The notes beneath the pieces are model-generated. The model was not told the DNA's origin, searched no databases, and worked only from the letters and a program-made list of their open reading frames with translations. From positions 1-64,000 of the forward strand of contig JAHZHN010000012.1 of NCBI GenBank assembly GCA_019420275.1: DNA of 64,000 nt, given 5' to 3'. Both the position numbers and the translations under genes were made by a program. The stretch comes from Clostridiales bacterium (GTDB lineage Bacteria > Bacillota > Clostridia > Lachnospirales > Lachnospiraceae). Shown here in pieces: positions 41,339-49,640 of the stretch. Within the stretch, counting starts at the first letter, position 1. Every line of letters begins with the position of its first letter.

Positions 41339-42223
41339 CTATTCCAGCATCTCATATCCGCCTATGACTACAGGCATATTCAAAACTTCCAGCACTTTCT
41401 CAAGCAGCACTCCCTCCCGTTTCGGATAATCGAATCCGTAGCTTGCCTTGATTGCCTGAGTAATAAACTGCACTCCCTTATCCAAGGCAATCGGGAGACT
41501 GTCGCCGTTTAGCAGGCTTCCGATCATAACTGATGTGTAGGCGTCTCCGGTTCCCGGATAAGAAGCCGGTATATATCTGCACTGAATCTTCCAGTAAGTA
41601 TTGCTCCTTCTGTCAAAAGCTACCACATTGGTATCTTTTCCTTCTCCCTGATCGGGCACACTGGTTGCCACCACAATTTCCGGCCCCATATCAGAAAGTG
41701 TCTTCAGCCACTTTTTAATCTTATGATCTGTAATTCTTTCCTCATAAGTTTCCCCTAACAGCAGGCTGACTTCGGTAAAATTTGGCGTAATAATGTCCGC
41801 TTTTTCCACCAGACGGCTCATCTTACGGACATGATCCTGTGTCATCGTTGAATACAATGCTCCATTATCTCCCAACACTGGATCTACAACCACCATATTA
41901 TCTTTTGTTCCAAAATCATCAATGAAATCAGATATGATCTGTATCTGACGTTCTGATCCAAGAAATCCAGAATAAATACAGTCAAAATCCAAATTCAATT
42001 TCTTCCAGCCATCGATATAATCCTGCATATAGCTGGTAAAGTCTACATAACTGAACGTTTCGAATCCTCCCGTATGATTAGATAAAATCGCTGTTGGCAA
42101 TGGACAAACTTGAACTCCCATGGATGATAAGATCGGTATGATCGTTGTCAAAGATGCCCTTCCAAATCCGGAGAGATCATGAATGGCCGCTACCCTCTGA
42201 ACACTGCGCTTTCTCATATTCAT
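41339..42223 (-). CDS. Pyridoxamine/pyridoxal kinase
   Basis: This is a ribokinase-fold vitamin B6 salvage kinase of 294 residues. The N-terminal AAIHDLSGFGRASLT (about 12-26) and VVVDPVLGDNGALY (about 110-123) are typical of PdxK/PdxY. TPNFTEVSLLLG lies at about 146-157, and the anion-hole/catalytic GTGDAYTS near 221-228 includes the catalytic aspartate. It overlaps no gene and lies between the radical SAM and CAT-like genes, with short gaps suggesting one transcript. Confidence 0.92.
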   Translation of the reverse strand: MNMRKRSVQRVAAIHDLSGFGRASLTTIIPILSSMGVQVCPLPTAILSNHTGGFETFSYVDFTSYMQDYIDGWKKLNLDFDCIYSGFLGSERQIQIISDFIDDFGTKDNMVVVDPVLGDNGALYSTMTQDHVRKMSRLVEKADIITPNFTEVSLLLGETYEERITDHKIKKWLKTLSDMGPEIVVATSVPDQGEGKDTNVVAFDRRSNTYWKIQCRYIPASYPGTGDAYTSVMIGSLLNGDSLPIALDKGVQFITQAIKASYGFDYPKREGVLLEKVLEVLNMPVVIGGYEMLE

Positions 42224-42232
42224 CTCCCCTTT

Positions 42233-43159
42233 CTATCTCAGCCGGAATGTTAAGATTCCCTTGTAATCGATGACATCAATTTCTTTATCCTGCTTCATCT
42301 TCTCTATCATCTCATCTGTATCTTCTGTTCCACGGCTGCTCAAAAATCCATTTAACTCAAACTGATTCATAGGATGACGTCCGATAATAGATTTTACAGC
42401 CTCATAATCATCCTCGATTTCGCTGAAAAAGCTGCCGGAACTGAGCATCTCAATAGAAATTCCGCCTAATTCTTTTACCGCATACTTCATTCTTTCATCC
42501 GATACCACATTGACACCTTCCTCAGCTGGAGGCCGCACCGGCGTATTTAAATACAAACGATCATAGTTTAATTCTTTTAACAATTCTTTAAAATGCGCAA
42601 TGGATTTCTCATCATCATTAATTCCATCCACCAGCATGATCTCCAACCACAATTCTCCTTGATACATGCTGCAGAACTCTTTCAGACCCTGAAATTCTTC
42701 TTCAAATTTAATCGTTCCATACGGGCGGTCAATCTTTTTTGCGATTTCCTGATTATACGCATCCAGCGACGGCAGCACCATATCCGCATGACACAGTTCT
42801 TCTCTTACCTGAGGATCTGAAAGCAGTGCCCCGTTCGTAATAACTGCCACCGGCTTGTCCGTCATTTCCTTCAGACCACAGATTAATTCTCCTAAATTAC
42901 TGCAAAGAGTCGGCTCCCCTTCTCCTACCACTGTTACAATGTCAAATTTGTCAGAATCCTTCAAATACTCCTTAAATTCTTTTAAAATATCTTCTGTCTT
43001 ATAAAATTCCTGCCGCTGATTGGTCATCCGGTTCGTCCTGCCAAGCTGACAGTAAATACAAGAATAATTACAGGTCTTTTTTGGCAAAGGACTGATTCCC
43101 AAAGATCGGCCCAATCTCCTGGAAGGAATTGGCCCGAATATATATCGAAATTCTTTCAT
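42233..43159 (-). CDS. Radical SAM protein (COG0731-like)
   Basis: This is a 308-residue radical SAM enzyme with the 4Fe-4S ligands C30, C34 and C37 in CNYSCIYC, preceded by GPIPSRRLGRSLGISPLP, a hallmark of the COG0731 group. GEGEPT and ITNGALL follow the usual SAM-barrel positions. The C-terminal 60 residues look like a small winged-helix domain. The group includes wybutosine-type enzymes, but bacterial members have no firm role. A TATAAT lies about 30 bases before the ATG. Confidence 0.85.
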   Translation of the reverse strand: MKEFRYIFGPIPSRRLGRSLGISPLPKKTCNYSCIYCQLGRTNRMTNQRQEFYKTEDILKEFKEYLKDSDKFDIVTVVGEGEPTLCSNLGELICGLKEMTDKPVAVITNGALLSDPQVREELCHADMVLPSLDAYNQEIAKKIDRPYGTIKFEEEFQGLKEFCSMYQGELWLEIMLVDGINDDEKSIAHFKELLKELNYDRLYLNTPVRPPAEEGVNVVSDERMKYAVKELGGISIEMLSSGSFFSEIEDDYEAVKSIIGRHPMNQFELNGFLSSRGTEDTDEMIEKMKQDKEIDVIDYKGILTFRLR

Positions 43160-43200
43160 ATTATCGCCTTCCTTTTAAGTTTTCTTTCTATTATAGCAGA

Positions 43201-43241
43201 AAAAGGAAAACGCAGCAGAAATTTTTCCTGCTGCGCTGTTT
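43201..43241 (-). terminator. Terminator downstream of the flavodiiron gene
   Basis: The stem CGCAGCAG/CTGCTGCG (43211-43235) is followed on the minus strand by a T-rich tract. It lies about 25 bases after the stop of the flavodiiron gene. Confidence 0.8.
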
Positions 43242-43265
43242 CTTCTATTATTTAATGTATGTTTA

Positions 43266-44432
43266 TTATGCCAGAAGATTGTCTGCCAATTCTTCCATTG
43301 TCTTAACATTTTCTTCTTTCATTGTAGATTTGATCGTAACAACAGGATCAACTAATTCTACATTCTTAAAGTTCTCTACAATTGCCTTCATGTTCTTTGC
43401 AGCTGTCGGAGCCCAAGAACCATTTTCCATAAAAGCAATCTTTCTCTTCTGATAATTCTTTGCTTTCAGGTGATGCAGGAAATCTTCCATGCAAGGGAAT
43501 AATCCTCCATCATATGTAGCACACGCAAGAACAAGAGTATCATAACGGAAAGCATCTTCTACAGCTTCTGCCATATCGTCTCTGGAAAGATCTGTCACAA
43601 CAACTTTCTTTGCACCTTTTTCCTCCAGAATCTCTGCAAATTTCTTTGCTGCTTTTCCTGTATTTCCATGAATGGAAGCATATGCAATTACGATACCTTC
43701 ATCTTCCGGTTCATATTTACTCCATGTGTCATATAATCCGATATAATACCCAAGATTTTCTTTCAAAATTGGTCCGTGAAGCGGGCAGATCATCTGAATA
43801 TCAAGTCCCGCTGCCTTCTTAAGAAGTGCCTGTACCTGCATTCCATATTTTCCAACAATATTGAAATAGTAACGTCTTGCTTCACATGCCCAGTCCTCTT
43901 CTGCATCTAAAGCACCAAATTTACCAAATCCATCTGCTGAGAATAAGATTTTCTCAGTCTGCTCATATGCCACCATAACTTCCGGCCAATGCACCATTGG
44001 AGCCATAAAGAACTGCAGTGTATGTTTTCCGAGAGATACCGTATCCCCTTCTTTTACTGTCACAATACGGTCTTCCAGATTGTCAATATTGAAGAACTGA
44101 GGGATCATATTGAATGTCTTCGCATTTCCGATCAGTTTTGCTTCCGGATATTTTTCTACAAGAATCTGCAGACTTGCTGCATGGTCTGGTTCCAGATGGG
44201 AAACAACGATATAATCCACATTTCTTCCATCTAATTCTTTCTCCAGGTTAGACAGCCATTCATCGGTTTTTCTCTGATCAATCGTATCCATAACAGCAAC
44301 CTTCTCATCTAAAATAACATAAGAGTTGTATGATACGCCATTTGGAATCACATACTGGCTTTCAAACAGATCCAGGTCTTTGTCATCCGCACCGATATAT
44401 TTAATCGCATCTGTAATTACAATATCTTTCAT
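43266..44432 (-). CDS. Flavodiiron protein (FprA family)
   Basis: The protein reduces oxygen or nitric oxide using a diiron site and FMN, protecting anaerobes. It has 388 residues. The beta-lactamase-like half has ligands H79, E81, D83 and H84 (HLEPDH), H148 (MVHWPE), D167 (SADGFG) and H219 (PLHGP). The flavodoxin half (about 245-388) begins IVIAYASIHGNTGKAA. Full ligand conservation suggests an active enzyme. No rubredoxin gene adjoins it. It is monocistronic with its own terminator. Confidence 0.95.
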   Translation of the reverse strand: MKDIVITDAIKYIGADDKDLDLFESQYVIPNGVSYNSYVILDEKVAVMDTIDQRKTDEWLSNLEKELDGRNVDYIVVSHLEPDHAASLQILVEKYPEAKLIGNAKTFNMIPQFFNIDNLEDRIVTVKEGDTVSLGKHTLQFFMAPMVHWPEVMVAYEQTEKILFSADGFGKFGALDAEEDWACEARRYYFNIVGKYGMQVQALLKKAAGLDIQMICPLHGPILKENLGYYIGLYDTWSKYEPEDEGIVIAYASIHGNTGKAAKKFAEILEEKGAKKVVVTDLSRDDMAEAVEDAFRYDTLVLACATYDGGLFPCMEDFLHHLKAKNYQKRKIAFMENGSWAPTAAKNMKAIVENFKNVELVDPVVTIKSTMKEENVKTMEELADNLLA

Positions 44433-44697
44433 TTGTTACCTCCAAACTCCATGATCTTTATATCATCTTTTCGTCACTACTATAACATATTTGAAATTAG
44501 ATTACCAGTTCTTCAGTTTTATAATAATTACTATTTTTAGTACAATCTTTAGATCAATTTCCTCTCGTTTTCCAGAGTTTTTACAATATTCGCTGCCGCT
44601 GCCTTAGATGCATATCTCTCCACATGTTTTTCATAACATAAAGTATAAACACCATCTCTATAAGTTGGATAGCTGTTTTGCTGTCGTCCACTCATAT
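44433..44697. other. Gene-free gap upstream of the flavodiiron gene
   Basis: The part next to the start codon holds the flavodiiron promoter region (TATAGT near 44481-44486 on the minus strand). Between about 44550 and 44696 the minus strand carries two short open pieces in different frames, starting from an ATG at 44696. One base fewer in an A4 run at 44640-44643 would make a 48-codon frame, so this may be a decayed small gene. I see no convincing product. Confidence 0.5.
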
Positions 44698-44738
44698 TTT
44701 AAAAAGGGCCAGGCTGCATGACAGCAGTCTGGCCCTTT
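44698..44738 (-). terminator. Terminator of the exported-protein pair
   Basis: The stem AAAGGGCCAG/CTGGCCCTTT has an inner GCTG/CAGC pair and is followed by T residues on the minus strand, about 22 bases after the stop at 44761. Confidence 0.92.
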
Positions 44739-44760
44739 CCTCTTTGGTATATCATTCATT

Positions 44761-45318
44761 TTACTGGTTTCGTACATCAATGCTGAATGTTATATTTCCT
44801 GTATATGTGCCAGCAGCAATTTCATCATAATTATCTGCTTTGATTACTCTGCTGACGGATGCTTTCCCATCTGTCACTTTTTCATTTCCATAAAAACTTA
44901 TGAGCAAATCCCCAATGTCATAGGCATCTGATGGTCTGGTGCTGTATCTGCTTGAGTATACTTTATAAGTTGCTTCCTGATTATCTTCACTGCCTAGAGC
45001 AAACTTTCCTTTGATATTTCCATATCCAGCATCCGCAATACTTACACTGACCTTTTTCCCATCCGGAATTGCATTTAAGCTGTCTTCATTCATAGTAAAC
45101 TGAATGGTTGCGGCATCTGCCGAATCCATCGTCACAGAAGCCGGAATTCCAACAGAAAAGCTTGGAGCCGGATTTTCTTTTACAAGAGAGATATTGGTCT
45201 GTGCACTTTGATTTTCTCCCTCGCTTACTGATACTTCTGCCGCTGAGACTGGAATCGCACTGCTGATCAGCATTGCACAGACTAATCCCAGAGCTGCAAT
45301 TTTTCTAAACTTTCTCAT
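44761..45318 (-). CDS. Secreted protein of unknown function
   Basis: I start at the ATG at 45318, where AAAGGAGG lies 8 bases upstream, giving 185 residues. Residues 1-27 form a clear signal peptide (MRKFRKIAALGLVCAMLISSAIPVSAAE). The mature part is rich in beta-prone segments (FSVGIPASVTM, ATIQFTMNE, KKVSVSI) and ends in AAGTYTGNITFSIDV, a pattern seen in extracellular beta-sandwich domains of surface or pilus-like proteins. There is no sortase motif and no C-terminal anchor. It pairs with the gene upstream. Confidence 0.65.
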   Translation of the reverse strand: MRKFRKIAALGLVCAMLISSAIPVSAAEVSVSEGENQSAQTNISLVKENPAPSFSVGIPASVTMDSADAATIQFTMNEDSLNAIPDGKKVSVSIADAGYGNIKGKFALGSEDNQEATYKVYSSRYSTRPSDAYDIGDLLISFYGNEKVTDGKASVSRVIKADNYDEIAAGTYTGNITFSIDVRNQ

Positions 45319-45383
45319 AATCGAAACCTCCTTTATAAGTCTCTGTCTTTTCATGTTTTATATCATCCCGCCAGGGAAAATAT

Positions 45384-45884
45384 CTAAGATGCAATCAAAT
45401 TCGTGGAGACAACCGCATTATTCAATGTTTTCTGATCATCCATTGTATAAGTATCAATGCGGATATCCATCTTATATGTACCAGCCGGAACTTCATCTTC
45501 TAAATCCGCCTCTGTCAGTGCCCTTCCCGGCTCAATCAAATCTGATTGATAAATTTCTTCTCCTGTATCGCTTAAAATAAAGGTGTAGACAAAATAGCAG
45601 TCATTTTCTTTTGGATTTACGAGCGTCATATCAATCTTGTCAGATCCGCCTTCCATATAAACATCTCCATAATAAGGAATCTGTATATCCGCATTTTTAT
45701 CTGCGCTCTGCATGTCCTGATCCCATTCAATTGTATTTTTCTGGACTTTCAGTCCATTTGAAGCCGTATCTCTGTCCCCTAAAAGAAAATAGCCAGCTGT
45801 TATTCCTGCCGCCAGTACAATAACAAAGACTGCGCCAATCATCCAGATTTTTCTGTTTTTTCGAACATTTTTTTGCTGTGACAT
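45384..45884 (-). CDS. Membrane-anchored extracytoplasmic protein of unknown function
   Basis: The start is the ATG at 45884 (AGGAG 11 bases upstream). A GTG four codons earlier overlaps the purine-rich site. The 166-residue protein has a basic N terminus, one membrane helix at about 15-37 and an extracellular domain. That domain is acidic and beta-rich, and its end, PAGTYKMDIRIDTY, resembles the last strand of the neighbouring secreted protein. It lies 65 bases before that gene with no terminator between, so they form one operon. I do not recognise a family. Confidence 0.6.
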   Translation of the reverse strand: MSQQKNVRKNRKIWMIGAVFVIVLAAGITAGYFLLGDRDTASNGLKVQKNTIEWDQDMQSADKNADIQIPYYGDVYMEGGSDKIDMTLVNPKENDCYFVYTFILSDTGEEIYQSDLIEPGRALTEADLEDEVPAGTYKMDIRIDTYTMDDQKTLNNAVVSTNLIAS

Positions 45885-46029
45885 TTCTATTTTCACTCCT
45901 GACTTTTGACATCTTTTCTAAATACATTACTATTTAACCATTGTTTTGTTAAATCCACTAGAAACATCTTGTTAAATCAACGCAAACTCCTTGCTGCTGC
46001 ATATTTTTAGAGTATTTTCCGACATTATA

Positions 46030-46062
46030 TTAAAAAAATCCCGGAAGCTGTGCTTCCGGGAT
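46030..46062 (-). terminator. Terminator after the dehydratase remnant
   Basis: TCCCGGAAG/CTTCCGGGA with a 5-base loop is followed by a T run on the minus strand, about 26 bases after the remnant's stop. Confidence 0.88.
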
Positions 46063-46087
46063 AAGAATTCTTTTATGCATTACCGTA

Positions 46088-46555
46088 TTAATTAATGGTA
46101 ATAATGTCACACTTTTTAATAATGGAATCCGGAATTTCCTGTCCAATTCCTGGACGATCTGGAATTGCAATATTTCCGTTTACCGGACTATCATCATAAA
46201 CACCAAGACTTTTAGTAAAATCAGTCATATTACCAACATGATATTCATGAATACAGAAATTTGGAATAACTGCTTCTATCTGAAGTGCGGCTGCATTCGA
46301 AATTGGGCCTCCACATACATGAGTCTGAACAAGAACATCATAAATCTGTGCCATATCACATATTTTCTTACCTTCGGTAATGCCTCCGCAGTTTGCGATA
46401 TCTGGCTGAATAATATCCAGAGATCTTGACTCCAAGAACGGACGATATCCATATCTTGAATAGATACGTTCTCCAGATGCTAATGGAATATTCGTTTTCT
46501 CTTTCAGCTTTGCCATCAATGATGCTCCAGAATATATCCCCATCAATTCTAACAC
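46088..46555 (-). pseudogene. 3' remnant of an enolase-superfamily sugar-acid dehydratase
   Basis: The 155 codons match the C-terminal 40 percent of galactonate dehydratase-type enzymes: AKLKEKTNIPLASGERIYSR, LDIIQPDIANCGGITEGKKI and the following TH(V)CGGPISNAAAL segment. The N-terminal lid and the first metal-binding lysines are missing. A stop lies two codons upstream of the first possible start (GTG), and the upstream 190 bp contain no continuation in another frame that I can recognise. It is most likely a deletion remnant rather than a working gene. Confidence 0.8.
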
Positions 46556-46744
46556 CCTTTACTTTGTTCTTAATGCTATTTCTGTAGGCAATAAACCCAT
46601 CCAATCTTTTCTGCCTTTTTTAATCTTTATATACTAATTTTTCACCCCGCTTGTCCACTTTGAATTCTCCTTTAATGATATCAAGTCATTGAAACCACAA
46701 TATCTAAAAACAAATGATTTGTTCAGCAGCAATTTTAAATAAAA

Positions 46745-47515
46745 TCATTTTCTTCCAATAATAATTGCAGCATCTCCTAATACTTTTTTATTTAGCAAAA
46801 TTTTAGGCAAATCAATTATATCTTTAAGCTTTTCAATTTTGATATTTGAAACCTCAAGTGAGTTAATGGTATAAAAAAAATCATCATATTTGCCGAATAT
46901 TTTTTCATCAAGAAATAAATCTAAGAATATAAACTCTCCATTTTTTTTAACAACTCTTAATGCTTCCTTAAATACTTTTATTTTATCATTTTCATCTTTT
47001 ACTTCATGAAAAGTTAAACAACTCACCACCACATCAAATTCATTATCTTCAAATGGCAGCTTGGATGCACTCGATTTTATAAAAGAAACTCTATCTGATA
47101 CACCTTCATATTCAGCATTATTCTCACATAATTTTTTTGAATATTCCCAATCATTTCCCCAATAGTCAATTCCTATAAGGGACGCTCTTGTAAATGACTT
47201 GGCCATTTTTATTATGAGTGAACCGCTTCCACTGCCTATATCTAATATTTTTCCATTACCATTATAATCAATCTTACTTACGATTAAATCATGTATTATC
47301 GATTGAAAGTTGCCACCCAAACTTGAAAACTGATAATAGCAATATATTATTATTATTGAAATATATAGAAATGGCAAAAATAAAATCCCTGCGCTTATTC
47401 GTAAAAACAAGTTAATGGGTAAAAAAGCAACCAATATCAATAATATAGAAATTATCGAAAAAATGATTATTTTATTCACTCTTATCCAAGTCTTATAAAC
47501 GGGTTTTTTATTCAT
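46745..47515 (-). CDS. Membrane-anchored class I SAM-dependent methyltransferase
   Basis: I start at the ATG at 47515 (GAGGTGG 4 bases upstream), giving 256 residues. Two membrane helices occupy about 15-38 and 42-65. The methyltransferase fold follows with ILDIGSGSGSLI near 90-101 (SAM motif I), IGIDYWG for the acidic loop, and DVVVSCLTFHEV for motif IV. The gene is clearly more A/T-rich than its neighbours and sits beside a gene remnant, suggesting recent acquisition. The substrate is unknown. Lipid or small-molecule methylation would suit the membrane anchor. Confidence 0.8.
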   Translation of the reverse strand: MNKKPVYKTWIRVNKIIIFSIISILLILVAFLPINLFLRISAGILFLPFLYISIIIIYCYYQFSSLGGNFQSIIHDLIVSKIDYNGNGKILDIGSGSGSLIIKMAKSFTRASLIGIDYWGNDWEYSKKLCENNAEYEGVSDRVSFIKSSASKLPFEDNEFDVVVSCLTFHEVKDENDKIKVFKEALRVVKKNGEFIFLDLFLDEKIFGKYDDFFYTINSLEVSNIKIEKLKDIIDLPKILLNKKVLGDAAIIIGRK

Positions 47516-47561
47516 AATTCCACCTCGCCTAATTCTGTTTTCCATTCAACAGCCTTGACTT

Positions 47562-47599
47562 TATAGATCCCATTATACTATCACTATCTATAAAATCAA
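47562..47599 (-). promoter_or_regulatory. Promoter and inverted repeat of the methyltransferase gene
   Basis: The minus strand shows TTGATT (47599-47594), a 16-base spacer and TATAAT (47577-47572). TATAGAT and ATCTATA (47562-47592) form an inverted repeat spanning the -10, which is operator-like. Confidence 0.55.
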
Positions 47600-47805
47600 A
47601 CTGACTTAAAATGTTAGTTCTTTTCCCAGTCTTTTTTCTTTTGTTGTTCCACAATTCGTTTTTTCTTCTACAGGGCTAAAGATTGCCTTCCTCCTTTCGA
47701 CATCTCCAGCAGTGAAGCCGATGTTACCTCAAATCTCAGATCATGGTGGATCAGCGGATTTCCACCCTGTTTTCTGCCGGCGCAGCACGTTTCAAAAGGT
47801 AAAAG
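47600..47805. other. Gap between the methyltransferase and rpsI genes, with an unexplained open frame
   Basis: No gene can be supported here. On the minus strand one frame stays open for about 50 codons to a TAG at 47670-47668 but has no usable start codon at its upstream end. It contains the protein-like stretch NPLIHHDLRFEVTSASLLEM. Whether it is a gene fragment, part of a dispersed repeat or chance is open. Confidence 0.4.
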
Positions 47806-47840
47806 AAAAACCCCAGAAACTCGTGGTTTCTGAGGTTTTG
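47806..47840 (-). terminator. Terminator of the rplM-rpsI operon
   Basis: AAAACCCCAGAAAC/GGTTTCTGAGGTTTT with a short loop lies about 45 bases after the rpsI stop on the minus strand. Confidence 0.88.
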
Positions 47841-47885
47841 TAAGTCTTTTTTCGTTCCAAACGATTATCTCTTGGTAAACTAAAA

Positions 47886-48278
47886 TTAACGTTTTGAGAA
47901 CTGTGGTGCACGACGTGCTTTTCTGAGACCTGGTTTCTTTCTTTCTTTCATTCTTGGGTCTCTTGTTAAGAATCCAGCTTTCTTAAGAACTGGACGGAAA
48001 TCTCCGTCTACCTGTAACAAAGCTCTGGAAATACCATGACGGATTGCTCCAGCCTGTCCTGTAAATCCACCACCGTGAACGTTTACTAATACATCATATT
48101 TGTCAAGAGTATCTGTAGCAACCAATGGCTGACGTACAACTACTTTTAATGTTTCTAATCCTAAATATTCGTCAATATCTCTTTTATTGATTGTGATCTT
48201 ACCTGTTCCAGGTACTAAATATACTCTGGCAACACTGCTTTTTCTTCTACCGGTTCCATAATATTTTGCTGTAGCCAC
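47886..48278 (-). CDS. rpsI: 30S ribosomal protein S9
   Basis: This is a 130-residue S9. The N-terminal YYGTGRRKSSVARVYLVPG and the invariant basic tail ending QFSKR are present. The tail reaches the P-site tRNA in the ribosome. It follows rplM by 19 bases with a good binding site (AGGAGG), forming the conserved rplM-rpsI pair, and is ended by a terminator. Confidence 0.98.
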   Translation of the reverse strand: MATAKYYGTGRRKSSVARVYLVPGTGKITINKRDIDEYLGLETLKVVVRQPLVATDTLDKYDVLVNVHGGGFTGQAGAIRHGISRALLQVDGDFRPVLKKAGFLTRDPRMKERKKPGLRKARRAPQFSKR

Positions 48279-48297
48279 TTCTTCGTCCTCCTTCTAA

Positions 48298-48732
48298 TTA
48301 ATACTTGATCTCTAATGCTTTTGGCTGCTGAGCCTGATTGTTGTGCTCTGGGCCTGCATATACGTGAAGCTTCTTAATCATCTTTCTTCCTAAAGGACCT
48401 TTTGGAAGCATACCCTTTACTGCAAGATAAATTACGTCTTCAGGTTTTTTGGCTAATTTGTCTCTTAATGTCTGTTCTTTCATTCCTCCGACATAGTCAG
48501 AATGACGATAGTAAATCTTCTGGTCTAATTTCTTACCAGTTACTTTGATCTTATCAGCATTAACAACGATCACATGATCACCTGTATCGATATGAGGTGT
48601 ATATGTCGGTTTGTTCTTTCCTCTTAAAATTTTAGCAATCTCTGATGTCAAACGTCCTAATGTATGTCCTGTAGCATCAACTACATACCATTCTCTTTTA
48701 ATTGTTGATGGGCTGGCCATAAAACTTTTCAT
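48298..48732 (-). CDS. rplM: 50S ribosomal protein L13
   Basis: The start at 48732 follows AAGGAGG by 6 bases and gives 144 residues, the family length. Signature segments are WYVVDATGHTLGRLTSEIA near the N terminus and MLPKGPLGRKMIKKLHVYAGPEH near the C terminus. L13 is an early-assembly protein of the large subunit. It is the first gene of a two-gene operon with a near-consensus promoter and a leader hairpin, where feedback by L13 is known in related bacteria. Confidence 0.98.
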   Translation of the reverse strand: MKSFMASPSTIKREWYVVDATGHTLGRLTSEIAKILRGKNKPTYTPHIDTGDHVIVVNADKIKVTGKKLDQKIYYRHSDYVGGMKEQTLRDKLAKKPEDVIYLAVKGMLPKGPLGRKMIKKLHVYAGPEHNNQAQQPKALEIKY

Positions 48733-48773
48733 GGTGTTCCTCCTTAATATTATCAATCCTTGTGTCTATATTC

Positions 48774-48807
48774 AAATACTCCCACCGGGGCTTTGGGGTA
48801 GTATTTT
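48774..48807 (-). ncRNA. Leader hairpin of rplM (candidate L13 autoregulatory leader)
   Basis: On the minus strand the leader carries AAATACT...CCCC and GGTGGG...AGTATTT, a stem interrupted by one bulge. It lies between the promoter and the L13 binding site. L13 leaders of low-GC Gram-positives are short hairpins in this position. The match is by position and shape, not by a covariance search. Confidence 0.5.
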
Positions 48808-48827
48808 CCCTCATGTCACAGTTTTAT

Positions 48828-48856
48828 ATTATATAACACAGACTCGGGCGTGTCAA
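48828..48856 (-). promoter_or_regulatory. Promoter of rplM-rpsI
   Basis: The minus strand shows a perfect TTGACA (48856-48851), a 17-base spacer and a perfect TATAAT (48833-48828). This is the best promoter in the window, as expected for a ribosomal protein operon. Confidence 0.92.
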
Positions 48857-48881
48857 TAGAATTTTCCCTAAATCCCAAAGC

Positions 48882-49637
48882 TCACCTTTCAATCAGGCAA
48901 TTCTCATATTGTATTCCAATCAAAGTAAGACCTTTGGCTGGAAGCTTTGGCCCTACAGGAACTCTTTCTTCTGATTCCAGAATTTCTTTTATCCACTGTG
49001 GTTCTTTTTTCCCTCTTCCAACCTCCAGCAAAGTCCCTGCCATCAGCCGCACCATATTATAAAGGAAACCACTTCCAGTTACCCGCATAGTAATATACTT
49101 TCCCTGCTGCATGATATCACAAGAATAAATCTTTCTGATATAAGACGTCACCTGCGCACGGCTGCTGCACAGACTGACAAAGCAGTGCTCTCCTAAAAAA
49201 TACCGGGCAGCTTCTTTCATTTTTTCCACATCCAGCGGAACATATACAAAATGGTGATACCTTCGGGTAATCGGATTATCGTACGGCGCATTGTAAAACC
49301 GATATTCATATGTTTTCTTTGTGTCCTGAAATCTGGGATGAAAATCCGACGGTACTTCTCTGGAAGACTGGATGATAATATCCTCTGGAAGTCTTGCATT
49401 TAAAGCCTGTGCCATCCGCTCTCCCGGTATCCGGCTTTCTGTATCAAAAACCGCCACATTTCCAAGGGCATGTACGCCGGAATCCGTTCTGCTGGCCCCA
49501 ATTACCTTAATTTCTTCTCCCAGCAGCTGTGTCAGATTGTCATTTAATACCTTTTCTATGGTAATATCTTTGGGCTGGATCTGCCAGCCACAGTAATTTG
49601 TTCCATCATAAGCTACTTCTAACTTAATTCGTTTCAT
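48882..49637 (-). CDS. truA: tRNA pseudouridine synthase A
   Basis: TruA makes pseudouridine at positions 38-40 of the anticodon arm. The catalytic aspartate D52 lies in GASRTDSGVHALGN (47-60), and the protein has the two-lobed TruA layout over 251 residues. It follows ecfT by 3 bases as the last gene of the ecfA1-ecfA2-ecfT-truA unit, a widely conserved arrangement downstream of rplQ in clostridia and bacilli. Confidence 0.96.
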   Translation of the reverse strand: MKRIKLEVAYDGTNYCGWQIQPKDITIEKVLNDNLTQLLGEEIKVIGASRTDSGVHALGNVAVFDTESRIPGERMAQALNARLPEDIIIQSSREVPSDFHPRFQDTKKTYEYRFYNAPYDNPITRRYHHFVYVPLDVEKMKEAARYFLGEHCFVSLCSSRAQVTSYIRKIYSCDIMQQGKYITMRVTGSGFLYNMVRLMAGTLLEVGRGKKEPQWIKEILESEERVPVGPKLPAKGLTLIGIQYENCLIER

Positions 49638-49640
49638 TTC

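Noticed and set aside
44550..44696. Possible 48-codon gene on the minus strand
   Set aside because: The frame from the ATG at 44696 stops after 21 codons because of one extra A in the A4 run at 44640-44643. No binding site is evident, so I describe it only as a possible remnant.
47690..47800. T-box riboswitch suggested by GGGTGG followed by CCGC on the minus strand
   Set aside because: The spacing and sequence do not match the T-box core. There is no specifier stem or antiterminator, and the downstream gene is not amino-acid related.
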